DNA from: JAGOGN01 sp036652735
GTDB taxonomy: Bacteria; Bacillota; Clostridia; Lachnospirales; Lachnospiraceae
Reading direction: 5' to 3'
Length of the DNA stretch: 41,714 bases
Assembly (NCBI GenBank): GCA_036652735.1
Contig: JAVVVI010000018.1
Coordinates: 1 to 41,714, forward strand
Every line of letters starts with the position of its first letter. The stretch's first letter is position 1. The position numbers and the translations under genes were made by a program. Positions 8,403 through 17,861 of this stretch are shown one piece after another. The notes under the pieces are model-generated. The model had not been told where the DNA came from. It ran no database searches and worked only from the letters and a program-made list of their open reading frames with translations.

Positions 8403-9530
8403 TTATACTCTTGTTTTCTTGGACAGCAACAGTGGTGTATAACCCTGTCCTTTTACGATGGCACCCTTACTGATATAGACTTCTTTATCACAAATTACAT
8501 TTTCCAATACACCATCCTGCGATAGTATTCCTTTTTGCATAATAATACAATTCTTAACCGATGCCCCGGCTTCCACCGTAACTCCCCGAAACAAAATACT
8601 GCCGGTAACCTCTCCTTCTATTCTGCAGCCACTGGAAACCAGGGAATCACTTACCTGTGCATGCACTCCATATTGCGTGGACGGATTATCTTTTACTCTT
8701 GTCTGGATTCCAAGTTCCCCCATAAACAATTCTTCTCTGATGGTATAATTTAATAAATCCATACTGCATTTATAATAATCCGCTAAGGAATTAATGGTTT
8801 CCCAGTATCCCTTCAGTGCTGATATGCGAACATGGAACGTATTTAGGTTACTTGCGATTACATCTAACAGACTGGTGAATTCCATATTCTCACAATGTTC
8901 TATAATTTGAATCAGTCGTTCTCTATTAATAATATAGGTATCTGCGAAATGATAAGATTCCTGATTTCCACTATATGCTTCCATTGTAGAGGGCAATACA
9001 ATTGCCGTTACTTTTCCTTCTTTGTCCCCCTTTACCCAGGCTGTGATAATTGGATTCCCCGCAGGTTTTAATTTACATGCCAGGGTTACGTCTGCCCCTG
9101 ACCGCTCATGTTCCTCTATCATCTCTCTGTAGTCCATATTGCATACATGATTACAACCGCTAATAACCACATACTTACTGTCGGAGCAGGATAGATACTC
9201 TATGTTTGCCGCAAAATCCTTAATGCAGAATTTATGAATTCTTAATTGCAAATCCGGAACCGGCCCGGGCAGGAAGAAGAGTCCTCCTTTTTTTCGATCC
9301 AGATTCCATGCTTTTCCGGATCCGATATGATCTAATACTGGTCGAAACCAATAGGGCGTTATAATTCCCACTGTGGATATTCCGGAATTCACCATACTGG
9401 ACAAGGCAAAATCAATCAGACGATAGCGTCCTCCAAAGGGTATCACCCCTGCCGGACGTGCTGTGCTTAACGTTCCTAGACCTGTCACCTGATAATTGGT
9501 GCTTATAATCCCAATTGCTTTATTATACAT
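8403..9530 (-). CDS. glgD: Glucose-1-phosphate adenylyltransferase, GlgD subunit
   Basis: 375 residues. It is a nucleotidyltransferase-fold protein with a C-terminal left-handed beta-helix, related to GlgC. In Firmicutes GlgD partners GlgC and usually has little catalytic activity alone, acting as a modulator; this is family knowledge. Visible marks are GVIPFGGRYRLIDFALSS (the GlgC-like start of the fold) and SGCNHVCNMDY in place of GlgC's SGDHIYKMDY: the Asp of SGDH is replaced by Cys, consistent with a non-catalytic subunit. The start at 9530 is preferred over an upstream one at 9695 because MYNKAIGI is the true fold start and a GGGGGG site precedes it. Its first 8 bp overlap the end of glgC. 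Confidence 0.93.
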   Translation of the reverse strand: MYNKAIGIISTNYQVTGLGTLSTARPAGVIPFGGRYRLIDFALSSMVNSGISTVGIITPYWFRPVLDHIGSGKAWNLDRKKGGLFFLPGPVPDLQLRIHKFCIKDFAANIEYLSCSDSKYVVISGCNHVCNMDYREMIEEHERSGADVTLACKLKPAGNPIITAWVKGDKEGKVTAIVLPSTMEAYSGNQESYHFADTYIINRERLIQIIEHCENMEFTSLLDVIASNLNTFHVRISALKGYWETINSLADYYKCSMDLLNYTIREELFMGELGIQTRVKDNPSTQYGVHAQVSDSLVSSGCRIEGEVTGSILFRGVTVEAGASVKNCIIMQKGILSQDGVLENVICDKEVYISKGAIVKGQGYTPLLLSKKTRV

Positions 9531-10452
9531 TTGTCCGCCCCCCCTGATGTTCAATAATCTGCCCTGCTTCATAATTGGAAAATGGTGGTACAAAATGTTC
9601 ATTCTCCACAACGGTGATTCCATCATTGTGCATTTGTTCTCCCTTTTCTGTTCCCAGAACACAGGACTCCTCCACCACTGCTTTTTCACCCACAATTGTT
9701 CTTGTAATACTGGCCCTTCCCATAACCTTACACTGTGGTAACAGAATGGAATCCCGAATCACGGTTCCTTCTCCCACATAGACTCCCGGTGCCAGAATTG
9801 AATGATAGACTTCTCCAAGAATGGTACAACCATTACTAATGAGACAGTCTTCCACCTTGGCACAATTCCCAATGTACTGGGGCGGCATCATATTTGTTCT
9901 TGAGAATACACGAAAGGTCTCATCGAATAAATCCAGTGGGGAATTCTGATCTAATAACTCCATATTTGCCTCATAATAACTGGAAATGGTACCTACATCT
10001 TTCCAGTATCCGTCAAAGTGATAGGTATATAAGCGTTTCCCGTCTGCCAGTAATTTGGGTATGATATCCTTTCCAAAATCATTGCTTGACCCAGGGGTGT
10101 TCACATCTTCCTCCAATGCCTCCCGTAAGATACTCCATTTGAAGATGTAGATTCCCATAGATGCCAGTGTACTCTCGGGATATTGGGGTTTTTCCTGAAA
10201 ACGTGTAATCTTTCCCTCTTCATTACAACTCATAATTCCGAATCGTGAGGCCTCACTAAGCGGAATATCCAACACCGCAATGGTTGCGTCTGCACGATTA
10301 TGAATATGTTCCTCTAACATCTTGGAATAATCCATCTTATAGATGTGATCTCCCGAAAGAATCAACACATATTCCGGATTATACCGATTAATAAAATCCA
10401 TATTCTGATAAATTGCATTTGCTGTGCCCTTGTACCACTCTCCACCCTCTGC
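9523..10452 (-). CDS. glgC: Glucose-1-phosphate adenylyltransferase, catalytic subunit (N-terminus lost in assembly gap)
   Basis: 309 residues remain; the first 95-115 or so, with the GGQGxRL nucleotide-binding start, lie in the N-run. The enzyme makes ADP-glucose from glucose-1-phosphate and ATP, the committed step of glycogen synthesis. Seen here are WYKGTANAI, LSGDHIYKMDY, RFQEKP, the FGKDIIP and YWKDVGT motifs, and a C-terminal beta-helix (LISNGCTI, SILAPGVYVGEGTVI). The stop overlaps the glgD start by 8 bp, so the two subunits are probably translated together. The frame continues through the Ns into glgP only by chance; they are separate genes. Confidence 0.93.
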   Translation of the reverse strand, partial: AEGGEWYKGTANAIYQNMDFINRYNPEYVLILSGDHIYKMDYSKMLEEHIHNRADATIAVLDIPLSEASRFGIMSCNEEGKITRFQEKPQYPESTLASMGIYIFKWSILREALEEDVNTPGSSNDFGKDIIPKLLADGKRLYTYHFDGYWKDVGTISSYYEANMELLDQNSPLDLFDETFRVFSRTNMMPPQYIGNCAKVEDCLISNGCTILGEVYHSILAPGVYVGEGTVIRDSILLPQCKVMGRASITRTIVGEKAVVEESCVLGTEKGEQMHNDGITVVENEHFVPPFSNYEAGQIIEHQGGRTNV

Positions 10453-10552
10453 NNNNNNNNNNNNNNNNNNNNNNNNNNNNNNNNNNNNNNNNNNNNNNNN
10501 NNNNNNNNNNNNNNNNNNNNNNNNNNNNNNNNNNNNNNNNNNNNNNNNNNNN
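10453..10552. other. Assembly gap (100 Ns)
   Basis: Exactly 100 Ns, the usual placeholder for a gap of unknown size. It removes about 50 C-terminal residues of GlgP, the glgP-glgC junction and about 100 N-terminal residues of GlgC. The true length is therefore probably about 450-550 bp, an estimate from family lengths. Confidence 0.98.
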
Positions 10553-12855
10553 AAAAGGGAGTGGAATGCCTCCTGGTAAGACTGAAAGTCTTCCAATACA
10601 AAGAACTGGTCATTGTAGTTTAAAAGTGAATCCGACAACTCCTTAAATTCTTCCTTGGGACAATCAAAGAATCCATTGGTTAGCTGGTCTATGACTCGCT
10701 TTAGTCTTGGCTGTGTCTCATACACCGAAACGGCTCTGTAATCCCCCTGCTGTTGGTGTGCAAGCACTTCCTCTGCTCTAAGGCCAAATATTCGAATATT
10801 CTCTTCACCTACCTGCTGAAAGAGTTCCACATTGGCCCCGTCCATTGTTCCAAGTGTAATGGCTCCATTCATCATAAATTTCATATTGCCGGTTCCGGAC
10901 GCTTCCAGACTTGCGGTTGAGATCTGCTCGCTGATATCTGCTGCCGGATAGATGAGTTCTCCCAGTGATACTCCAAAATTCTCTAAAAATACCACCTTCA
11001 TTCTTCCATCAATATCCGGATCCTGATTGACTTTATCTGCAAGGGTGGTAATCAATTTGATTACCGTTTTGGCATACCCGTAACTTGGTGCTGCCTTTCC
11101 TGCAAATAGAAAGGTACAGGGTGGTGTATCCAGTGTGGGATCCATTTTCAGCTGGTCGTACATATCCATAATCTCCAGTACATTCAACAGCTGCCTTTTA
11201 TAGGCATGAAATCTTTTTACCTGTATGTCAAATATGGAATCCGGGTTCACCTCTATGGCACAATGCTTTTTAATATATTCGGCCAAAACGATTTTATTCT
11301 TCTTTTTTACTTCTGCCAGCTGCTGCAGCACTCTGTCATCTTCCTTAAATTCCATAAGCCTTTCCAGACAGGACAGATCCTGCTGCCATTCTTTTCCAAT
11401 GGTGGTATCCAAAAGTCCGGTAAGCTCCGGGTTTGCCGCAATAAGGAACCGCCGCGGACTGACTCCGTTGGTTTTATTATTGAATTTATGAGGGTAGATC
11501 TCATATAAATCATGAAACACCGTTTCCTTTAAAATATTGGTGTGTAGTGCTGCCACTCCATTGACGGAATAACTTCCAATAATTGCCAGATTTGCCATAT
11601 GCACCTGTCCGTCCCGAATAATTGCCGTTCGATCCACCAATTCCTGTGCCATTGGATTTAATAATAAGAGCCCCTCCGAAAAACGATGGTTAATTTCCTG
11701 TATAATCTGAAAGATACGGGGCAGAAGATACCGCATTAAATCTACGGACCATTTTTCCAGAGCTTCCGGTAATATGGTGTGGTTGGTATATGAAATCGTC
11801 TTACAGGTAATTGCCCAGGCAGGTGACCAGTCCAGTCCCTCCTCATCCATGAGGATTCTCATAAGTTCCGGAACTGCCAGTGCCGGATGCGTATCATTAA
11901 TATGAATTGCTACTTTATCTGCAAGATTTTTTACAGAATCATTGCTCTTTTTATGCCTGCGGACAATGGAGGCAATGCCTGCTGCCACAATGAGGTATTC
12001 CTGCTTTAATCGCAGTTCCCGCCCTGAGGCGCTGCTGTCCTCCGGATAGAGGATATAAGAGATTGCTTCTGTCTCACTTTTATATCCCACGGCTTTTGCA
12101 AAATTTCCGGAATTAAAGAAATCCATATTTAACTCATTTTCCATAGGCTCCGCACTCCACAATCGTAGATTATGAATATTCTGGGGTGCATTTCCACCTA
12201 TAATGGGAACATCATAGGGTACTGCCAGTACGGATTCATAGTTCTTCTGTTCAAAGACTAAGCGTCCATTCACCTCTTTGCTGACCACTTCTCCCTTATA
12301 TTTAATCTCTACTGCCTTATTTGCCTTGCGCCTTTCCCACGGATATCCATTCTTCAGCCAGTTGTCCGGCACTTCTACCTGGCGTCCGTCTACAATCTTT
12401 TGTGTGAACAGTCCATAGCGATACCGCATTCCATTCCCATGTCCGGGAATCCCAAGAAATGCCATGGAATCTAAAAAGCAAGCTGCCAATCGTCCTAAGC
12501 CACCATTGCCCAAAGCCGCTTCCGGTTCCTGCTCAATTAAGACATCCAGATCAATATTCAGCTCCAATAGACAGTCTCTCACCTCTTCAAAAATATCCAG
12601 CTTCTGTAAATAGCAGCGCAGCAATTTCCCGATGAGAAATTCCATGGAAAAATAAAACACCTGCCGTTCATTACTTTCCGTAATCTGCTTAATGGATTGA
12701 CTCCATTGCTTACTCAGCCTATCTTTCAGAAGAATAATCAGTGTGTCACAATATTCCTGATCCGTTCCTTCTGAAAATGGTTTCTCGGTAAGCTCCACGA
12801 ACTTCTTCTCAAAATCGTTCTTGAATACTTCGTTGCTGATAAATAATGATTTCAT
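10553..12855 (-). CDS. glgP: Glycogen phosphorylase (C-terminus lost in assembly gap)
   Basis: 767 residues remain of an expected 810-820. It releases glucose-1-phosphate from alpha-1,4-glucan ends using phosphate and PLP. Visible are FSMEFLIGKLL, EPEAALGNGGLGRLAACFLDS, the IHINDTHPALAVPELMR block, KTNGVSPRRF, and the PLP-lysine site EASGTGNMKF (Lys near residue 659). The start is the ATG at 12855 with a weak AAAGG site. It begins 16 bp after glgB. Its presence in the same operon as the synthetic genes suggests storage turnover is controlled mainly at enzyme level; that is inference. Confidence 0.95.
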
Positions 12856-12871
12856 TTATTCGCCTTTCTTT

Positions 12872-14752
12872 TTAGGTTTTTTTTCTGCTGTGCCTGCATT
12901 TAAAAATAAGTCCTCCCAAGGGCGGAAGCTTTACCACTACGGAACATTCTTTTCCATGGAAGGGTACCGGTTCGCTTTTCACCACTGTATTCTCATGATA
13001 TCCGGCTCCTCCGAATGGACTACTGTCTGAATTTAATAGCTGGTGATAGTTCCCTGCTGCACTGACTCCTATGCGGAACTGGTTATAAGCCTGTGGTTTG
13101 AAATTAATTACCACCAGCAACAGTCCCTTTTTTTCATCTCTGCGTTCAAAAGAAATTACGGATTGTTCTTTATTATCTGCATCACACCAGAGAAACCCCT
13201 CCATTGAAGAATCCTGCTGCCACAATGCCTTTTCCTGTCCATACAGTTTATTGCATGCTTTTACAAACTCCTGAAATCCCGCGTGCAGGGGATAGTCTAA
13301 CAAAAACCATTCCAGGGACTCGTCATATCTCCACTCAATGTATTGTGCGATTTCATTGCCCATAAAGGTTAATTTTTTACCCGGATGGGTCATTTGGTAG
13401 AGAAAAAGAGCCCGATAGCCGGCAAACTTCTTCCAATTATCCCCGGGCTGCCTGTCCACTAAAGAGTGCTTTCCATGTACCACCTCATCATGAGAGAATG
13501 GCAGGATAAATTCTTCGGAAAAAGCATACATCAGGGAAAAGGTAAGCAGGTTCTGATTCTGTTCCCGCTGTTCATATTCCAGCTGGGAATACTTCAGTAA
13601 ATCATTCATCCACCCCATATTCCATTTAAAGGTAAACCCCAGTCCCCCATCATAGCCGGGCTTTGTCACCATGGGCCAGTCTGTGGATTCTTCTGCTATC
13701 ATCATTGCCTGTGGATAGGATTCCAGTACCACCCGGTTCACCTTGCGTACGAAGTCTATGGCTTCCAGATTCTCCCGTCCTCCATAACGATTGGGTACAT
13801 AACCGTCCTTTCGATCAAAATCCAAAAACAACATACTGGATACGCCATCCATTCTCAATCCATCAAAGTGAAATTGATCAAACCAGAAGAGTGCATTGGA
13901 AATAAGGAAACTGTTTACTTCCTTTTGTGCAAAATTAAACTTATAGGTCCCCCATTGCAAATGTACTTCCTTTTCATATAATGCTGTTCCATCAAATAAT
14001 CCCAGTCCATGTGCATCTTTACAGAAATGCCCCGGTACCCAGTCCATTATCACTCCGATTTTGTTCTGATGACAGCAGTCAATGAGATACATAAGCTCTT
14101 CCGGTGTTCCATAACGACTGGTGGCTGAATAATAACCGGTTGTCTGGTACCCCCAGGAACCATCAAATGGGTGTTCCGATAATGGCATAAACTCAATATG
14201 TGTATAGCCCATCTCCTTCACATAAGGAACCAGCTGTTCTGCCAGCTCTACATAGCTAAGCATGCTTCCATCTTCTCTTCGCTTCCAGGAGCCTACATGC
14301 ACTTCATAAATCAGCATGGGGCCCTTTCTGGGTATATACTTTTTCTGATCTTTTTTCCATTGCCGGTCCTGCCAGTTGTAATGATCAAGAGAATAGACAA
14401 TGGAGGCGGTCTTTGGGCGAAGCTCTGAATAAAAGGCATAGGGATCCGATTTATACAGGCTCTCTCCCTCTTGTGTCTCAATTCGGTATTTATAAAGGGC
14501 TCCTTCGGATAGATTCTCTATAAAGATGCACCAAACACCCCCTTTTTCCCTTTGCATTGGATGGGATTCTTCGTTCCACCCATTAAAGTCACCCACCAGA
14601 TTTACTGCCTTTGCATGTGGTGCCCATACTGCAAAATGCACGCCCCACCGGTTCTCTATCTGAATACAATGTGCCCCAAATCTCAAGTAACTGTTGTAAA
14701 AGGATCCTCGGTTAAAGAGATCGATCTCTTCCTCACTTATAAAGCGGTTCAT
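12872..14752 (-). CDS. glgB: 1,4-alpha-glucan branching enzyme (GH13)
   Basis: 626 residues. It cuts alpha-1,4 chains and re-attaches them as alpha-1,6 branches. An N-terminal CBM48 region (GVHFAVWAPHAKAVNLVGDFNGW) precedes the barrel. Catalytic motifs are VIMDWVPGHF, nucleophile Asp near 301 (GLRMDGVSSM), Glu near 353 (MIAEEST) and FSHDEVVHGK near 421. The start at 14752 (MNRFIS) is chosen over an in-frame ATG 30 bp upstream because GGAGGAGGTG lies eight bases before it. It is the first gene of the glycogen operon, with a good promoter upstream. Confidence 0.95.
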   Translation of the reverse strand: MNRFISEEEIDLFNRGSFYNSYLRFGAHCIQIENRWGVHFAVWAPHAKAVNLVGDFNGWNEESHPMQREKGGVWCIFIENLSEGALYKYRIETQEGESLYKSDPYAFYSELRPKTASIVYSLDHYNWQDRQWKKDQKKYIPRKGPMLIYEVHVGSWKRREDGSMLSYVELAEQLVPYVKEMGYTHIEFMPLSEHPFDGSWGYQTTGYYSATSRYGTPEELMYLIDCCHQNKIGVIMDWVPGHFCKDAHGLGLFDGTALYEKEVHLQWGTYKFNFAQKEVNSFLISNALFWFDQFHFDGLRMDGVSSMLFLDFDRKDGYVPNRYGGRENLEAIDFVRKVNRVVLESYPQAMMIAEESTDWPMVTKPGYDGGLGFTFKWNMGWMNDLLKYSQLEYEQREQNQNLLTFSLMYAFSEEFILPFSHDEVVHGKHSLVDRQPGDNWKKFAGYRALFLYQMTHPGKKLTFMGNEIAQYIEWRYDESLEWFLLDYPLHAGFQEFVKACNKLYGQEKALWQQDSSMEGFLWCDADNKEQSVISFERRDEKKGLLLVVINFKPQAYNQFRIGVSAAGNYHQLLNSDSSPFGGAGYHENTVVKSEPVPFHGKECSVVVKLPPLGGLIFKCRHSRKKT

Positions 14753-14841
14753 TGCTGCCACACCTCCTCCATCCAAGCGCATACTCTAAGATATATGCGA
14801 GAAAATCTCTGCTATGCCGGTATTATTAATTGTTTATTGTC

Positions 14842-14876
14842 AACCATTTTTCATCATCTGTAAATTTCCAATGGTT
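14842..14876. promoter_or_regulatory. 7-bp inverted repeat in the glycogen operon leader
   Basis: AACCATT (14842-14848) and AATGGTT (14870-14876) are perfect complements 21 bases apart, inside the roughly 135-base leader before glgB. It could be an RNA hairpin or an operator. Short and AT-rich, so chance is possible. Confidence 0.3.
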
Positions 14877-14896
14877 TTGTCTGCTATTGTTAGATA

Positions 14897-14925
14897 ATTA
14901 TAGCACGTTACTGTTAACTATTCAA
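14897..14925 (-). promoter_or_regulatory. Promoter of the glycogen operon
   Basis: On the minus strand, TTGAAT (14920-14925) and consensus TATAAT (14897-14902) are 17 bases apart, just past the preceding gene's hairpin. GTTA and TAAC lie in the spacer as a small inverted repeat. The leader to glgB is about 135 bases. Confidence 0.65.
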
Positions 14926-14934
14926 TAATGATTT

Positions 14935-14962
14935 AAGGGCGCCCGAATTAACGGACGCCCTT
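14935..14962. terminator. GC-rich hairpin terminator after the membrane protein gene
   Basis: AAGGGCG-CCG and CGG-CGCCCTT arms form a stem of about 11 bp with one G-T pair and a six-base loop, starting five bases after the stop at 14968. On the minus strand the tail is only moderately T-rich; on plus it is followed by TTTTT. It separates the upstream gene from the glycogen promoter. Confidence 0.6.
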
Positions 14963-14967
14963 TTTGC

Positions 14968-16665
14968 TTATTTTATTTCTTTTATATCGCGAATCTCATT
15001 CTCACCCAAGGAATACGTAACCTGGAGTTCGTCTCCCACATTTAATAAAATCATATTTGGATCTTCTTTAAATGCTCTTCGGTAAATGTTCTTCTCCGGA
15101 TCTGTAACATATACGTACGTGTTCCCATCAATATCCACATACTGAATCCGTTCAATCTTTAACACGGCTTCTAGTACCTCACGATTGTCTTCCACCGGAA
15201 TCTCCTGCTTATCCGCTGTGTTCTTTGAGTCCTCTTCCTGACTCTCCTTTCCATGAATCCGGTTTCTGTATTTGGTATAACACTCGTCTAACTCGGTTGC
15301 CGTCACAACGATATTGTATTGTTCTACATTTACCATGGAATATAATTTCACAATGCCATTTGCATCTTTCAATACCATAATATAAGTTGCCGTTCCATCT
15401 ACATTAATCAAAGATGGGAACGATGCCCGGAATCCCTTTTCCTGTACCTCGCCCTCTGCTGCCTGCATGGCGGAGCTCTCATCTGCTCCCGGAATCTTAA
15501 AGAATTTTGCCTCACCCGTTCGCTCATTGACCATAATAAAACCAATATTGGACGCATCATCATTTACAGACGTAACTCCGGTATAAATCCAGATATCTCC
15601 ATCTTTGGATATATATCCGTAATCCGGTGCAGTAGATTCCGTATCCTCACTGTCGTCTGAGGATGCCTCCGCTGCGTACACTGTCTCCGTACATTTTTTA
15701 CATCCTTTTTTTCCAAACAGACTATTCATATAGCCCCCGGATAATTTTCCATACCAGTTATACTGTTCTACCAAGAGATTGCCATAGAATACATTATCTA
15801 CCCAGGTTGGCACATCTTTGATCTTATAATACTTACACTCACCATTCACCGGGTTGCATACAATTGCTCCCTTAATGGTCTCTCCACCAAACATACCAAT
15901 GGTATAGTCTCTTACACTGGCAACGTAGAATGGATTTCCTTCCTCGTCAATTTCAAAATGTACATTATTGAATATGGCTGTAGGATATTGAAAGCGTATA
16001 TGCCTTTGTAAATCTTTTCCAAAATAAGAGGACGGAATATACTTCATTCCCTTATCAAGGGTTACATACGTTGCATTCTGCCCCACCGGGTCCACTTGAA
16101 CATATCCTCTGGCACCCTTATCTTTGTTCCCCAGATATTTAAAGAATCCAGCGTATTCCAAGGCTGAGACCTTCATTGGAGAACCCTGGTAATCAATCTG
16201 GCTGTAATCACTGTTCACATTAAACTGACTCACTACCTCCGTAAGACTTCCAATCTCACGATTTCCCAAGATTCTTGCACTGTCGGTATCCATTAGCGCA
16301 ACCTTGGTAACTGCAGATGCCTCATCAATATCTTTGGTAAAATCCCCATCTTTTATTGGTAAAAGTGAGGCATATCTTCCTGCATGAAACATGGGGGAAC
16401 CAAAGAACACCAATAGGATCATTATGATAATAATACCCCCACCGGCCCCTATAAAACCAAGCCCAATCTTTCCTGCCGACTTGCTTTGAAACAGAGTTCC
16501 TCTTATCAATATAATTAAAAATGCTGGTACCATTACAGCAAATACTACAAACAGCCAAAATTGCTGGGAGTGAATATTTACTGCCGGAATAAAAATGTAA
16601 TACAGAATGGCCACAATACCTGCCCACAAAACTGCCGAAATTATATAACTACCGGTCTTTTTCAT
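14968..16665 (-). CDS. Membrane-anchored protein of unknown function with large extracytoplasmic region
   Basis: 565 residues, not assigned to a named family. Three hydrophobic segments lie at about 8-29, 35-54 and 67-88, followed by a soluble region of some 470 residues that is Tyr- and Asp-rich and predicted outside the membrane or loosely attached. A CKKC pair lies near residue 320, followed by an acidic low-complexity linker (SSDDSEDTES). A second acidic, Lys/Glu-rich linker lies near 465-485, and the last 75 residues look like a small OB/SH3-like beta domain (YVDIDGNTYVYVT). AGGAGG is six bases from the ATG. It has its own promoter inside the 3' end of the upstream agmatinase gene and a terminator after it, so it is probably monocistronic. 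Confidence 0.85.
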   Translation of the reverse strand: MKKTGSYIISAVLWAGIVAILYYIFIPAVNIHSQQFWLFVVFAVMVPAFLIILIRGTLFQSKSAGKIGLGFIGAGGGIIIIMILLVFFGSPMFHAGRYASLLPIKDGDFTKDIDEASAVTKVALMDTDSARILGNREIGSLTEVVSQFNVNSDYSQIDYQGSPMKVSALEYAGFFKYLGNKDKGARGYVQVDPVGQNATYVTLDKGMKYIPSSYFGKDLQRHIRFQYPTAIFNNVHFEIDEEGNPFYVASVRDYTIGMFGGETIKGAIVCNPVNGECKYYKIKDVPTWVDNVFYGNLLVEQYNWYGKLSGGYMNSLFGKKGCKKCTETVYAAEASSDDSEDTESTAPDYGYISKDGDIWIYTGVTSVNDDASNIGFIMVNERTGEAKFFKIPGADESSAMQAAEGEVQEKGFRASFPSLINVDGTATYIMVLKDANGIVKLYSMVNVEQYNIVVTATELDECYTKYRNRIHGKESQEEDSKNTADKQEIPVEDNREVLEAVLKIERIQYVDIDGNTYVYVTDPEKNIYRRAFKEDPNMILLNVGDELQVTYSLGENEIRDIKEIK

Positions 16666-16685
16666 CCTTGTCCTCCTGTTTTATA

Positions 16686-16744
16686 AGCGAATTTGTTCGC
16701 TGTTATTCACGTTAACATTATAGCATCTTTTTTCCATTTGTCCA
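16686..16744 (-). promoter_or_regulatory. Promoter and leader hairpin of the 14968-16665 gene
   Basis: TGGACA (16739-16744) and TATAAT (16717-16722) are 16 bases apart on the minus strand and overlap the end of the agmatinase gene. Downstream, AGCGAA/TTCGCT (16686-16691/16696-16701) makes a 6-bp hairpin with a 4-base loop before the ribosome site. Confidence 0.55.
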
Positions 16745-17674
16745 CCTTTGTTCTCCAATTTCTGCCATTACCTGAATCAAAGTCAAGGCTGCCAGGCGAA
16801 CCGTAACTCCACTTGGATCATACTGTGGTGCAACTTCTGCAATGTCAGCACCTACAATGGTACCTTTTTTGGCAATTCCCTTTATAATCTCTGTAACCTC
16901 TTCAAAAAGCAGCCCTCCCGGATAGGGCGATGCCACTCCCGGTGCGATGGACATATCATAACCATCAATATCGATGGTGAGAAAATAATTTTTTCCTTCC
17001 GGTATTTGTTCCAGAATGCCGGAGGCTCCGATTCGATGTGCTTCCTTTGCGGAGATTAGCACACTGCCATAGGACTGTGCATCCTGAAAATCGGACCGTG
17101 TGCTGCTGCCAATTCCCCGCAGACCAATCTGTGTCATGCCCTCCACATGCTCCAGTTCAGATGCTCGCCGCATGGGACTGCCGTTCCCATACCGCTGGCC
17201 AGCCACCTGATCTTTCCAGTCCAGATGCGCATCAAACTGCACAATATGAATGGGCTTTCCCAGCTGTTTGAACGCCTTTACTACCGGTATCGTAATGGAA
17301 TGATCTCCTCCCATAATAATAGGAACTGCCCCTTTTTCCAATATTTTTTTAACGCTGTACAAGATACTGTCAAAGCAGTAGGCAACATCACCCTGAAGCA
17401 CATCTACATCACCGCAGTCTACGATTTTAATGGGTGCCTGCAGCAGCTGACGATCACTTTCAAAGTCATAAAATCCTGCATCTCCTCTTGCATATTGTGT
17501 GGATGCCTCCCGAATCCTTCTCGGTCCCAGTCTGGCACCACTTAAAAACCCCACCCCTAAATCATAGGGTACACCCAGCACTGCCATATCCGCCTGAAGC
17601 TTGTCCAAATCGGTACAAATCTCATACTTTCCAAAGGAGCAAATCCCTGTAATCGGTAAATTTAATCGTTCCAT
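16718..17674 (-). CDS. speB: Agmatinase-like ureohydrolase (arginase family)
   Basis: 318 residues, typical for the arginase/agmatinase fold. The family hydrolyses a guanidino group to urea with a two-manganese centre; agmatine to putrescine is the likeliest reaction, but the substrate cannot be fixed by reading. Metal-binding motifs are GGDHS near 124, FDAHLDW near 150 and DIDGYD near 233; the Pro that often follows the last Asp is Met here. The ATG at 17674 is preferred over an in-frame TTG at 17710, which would fall at the predicted transcription start; GGACAGGAAT precedes the ATG. It is divergent from an Lrp/AsnC regulator, which may control it. The symbol is tentative. Confidence 0.85.
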   Translation of the reverse strand: MERLNLPITGICSFGKYEICTDLDKLQADMAVLGVPYDLGVGFLSGARLGPRRIREASTQYARGDAGFYDFESDRQLLQAPIKIVDCGDVDVLQGDVAYCFDSILYSVKKILEKGAVPIIMGGDHSITIPVVKAFKQLGKPIHIVQFDAHLDWKDQVAGQRYGNGSPMRRASELEHVEGMTQIGLRGIGSSTRSDFQDAQSYGSVLISAKEAHRIGASGILEQIPEGKNYFLTIDIDGYDMSIAPGVASPYPGGLLFEEVTEIIKGIAKKGTIVGADIAEVAPQYDPSGVTVRLAALTLIQVMAEIGEQRWTNGKKML

Positions 17675-17802
17675 ATTCCTGTCCTTCTTTCTCTTCTCTT
17701 CTCTTTCCAAAGTATAGAACGTTTTTTCCTACAGGTACATGGCTAAACTTCTGACCTTCTCCTTATTTTATTTATTTTCTTAAGTATTTTTCTGTTTTTC
17801 CT

Positions 17803-17831
17803 TTGAAAAATAAAACCGGGTTTGCTATACT
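17803..17831 (+). promoter_or_regulatory. Promoter of the Lrp/AsnC regulator
   Basis: TTGAAA (17803-17808) and TATACT (17826-17831) are 17 bases apart, about 30 bases before the start codon. On the other strand, TATACT at 17711-17716 may be the -10 of the agmatinase gene, with no clear -35. Confidence 0.65.
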
Positions 17832-17861
17832 AAAAGAAACACATTTTTTAAAGGAGTTCTT

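Noticed and set aside
10345..10646. Plus-strand frames spanning the N-run
   Set aside because: Antisense artefacts of the gap.
9523..12855. A single 1110-residue protein
   Set aside because: It only exists because 100 Ns keep the frame open; its ends are clearly GlgP and GlgC.
16325..16627. Minus-strand frame of about 100 residues
   Set aside because: It lies within the first part of the membrane protein gene, which has the better ribosome site.
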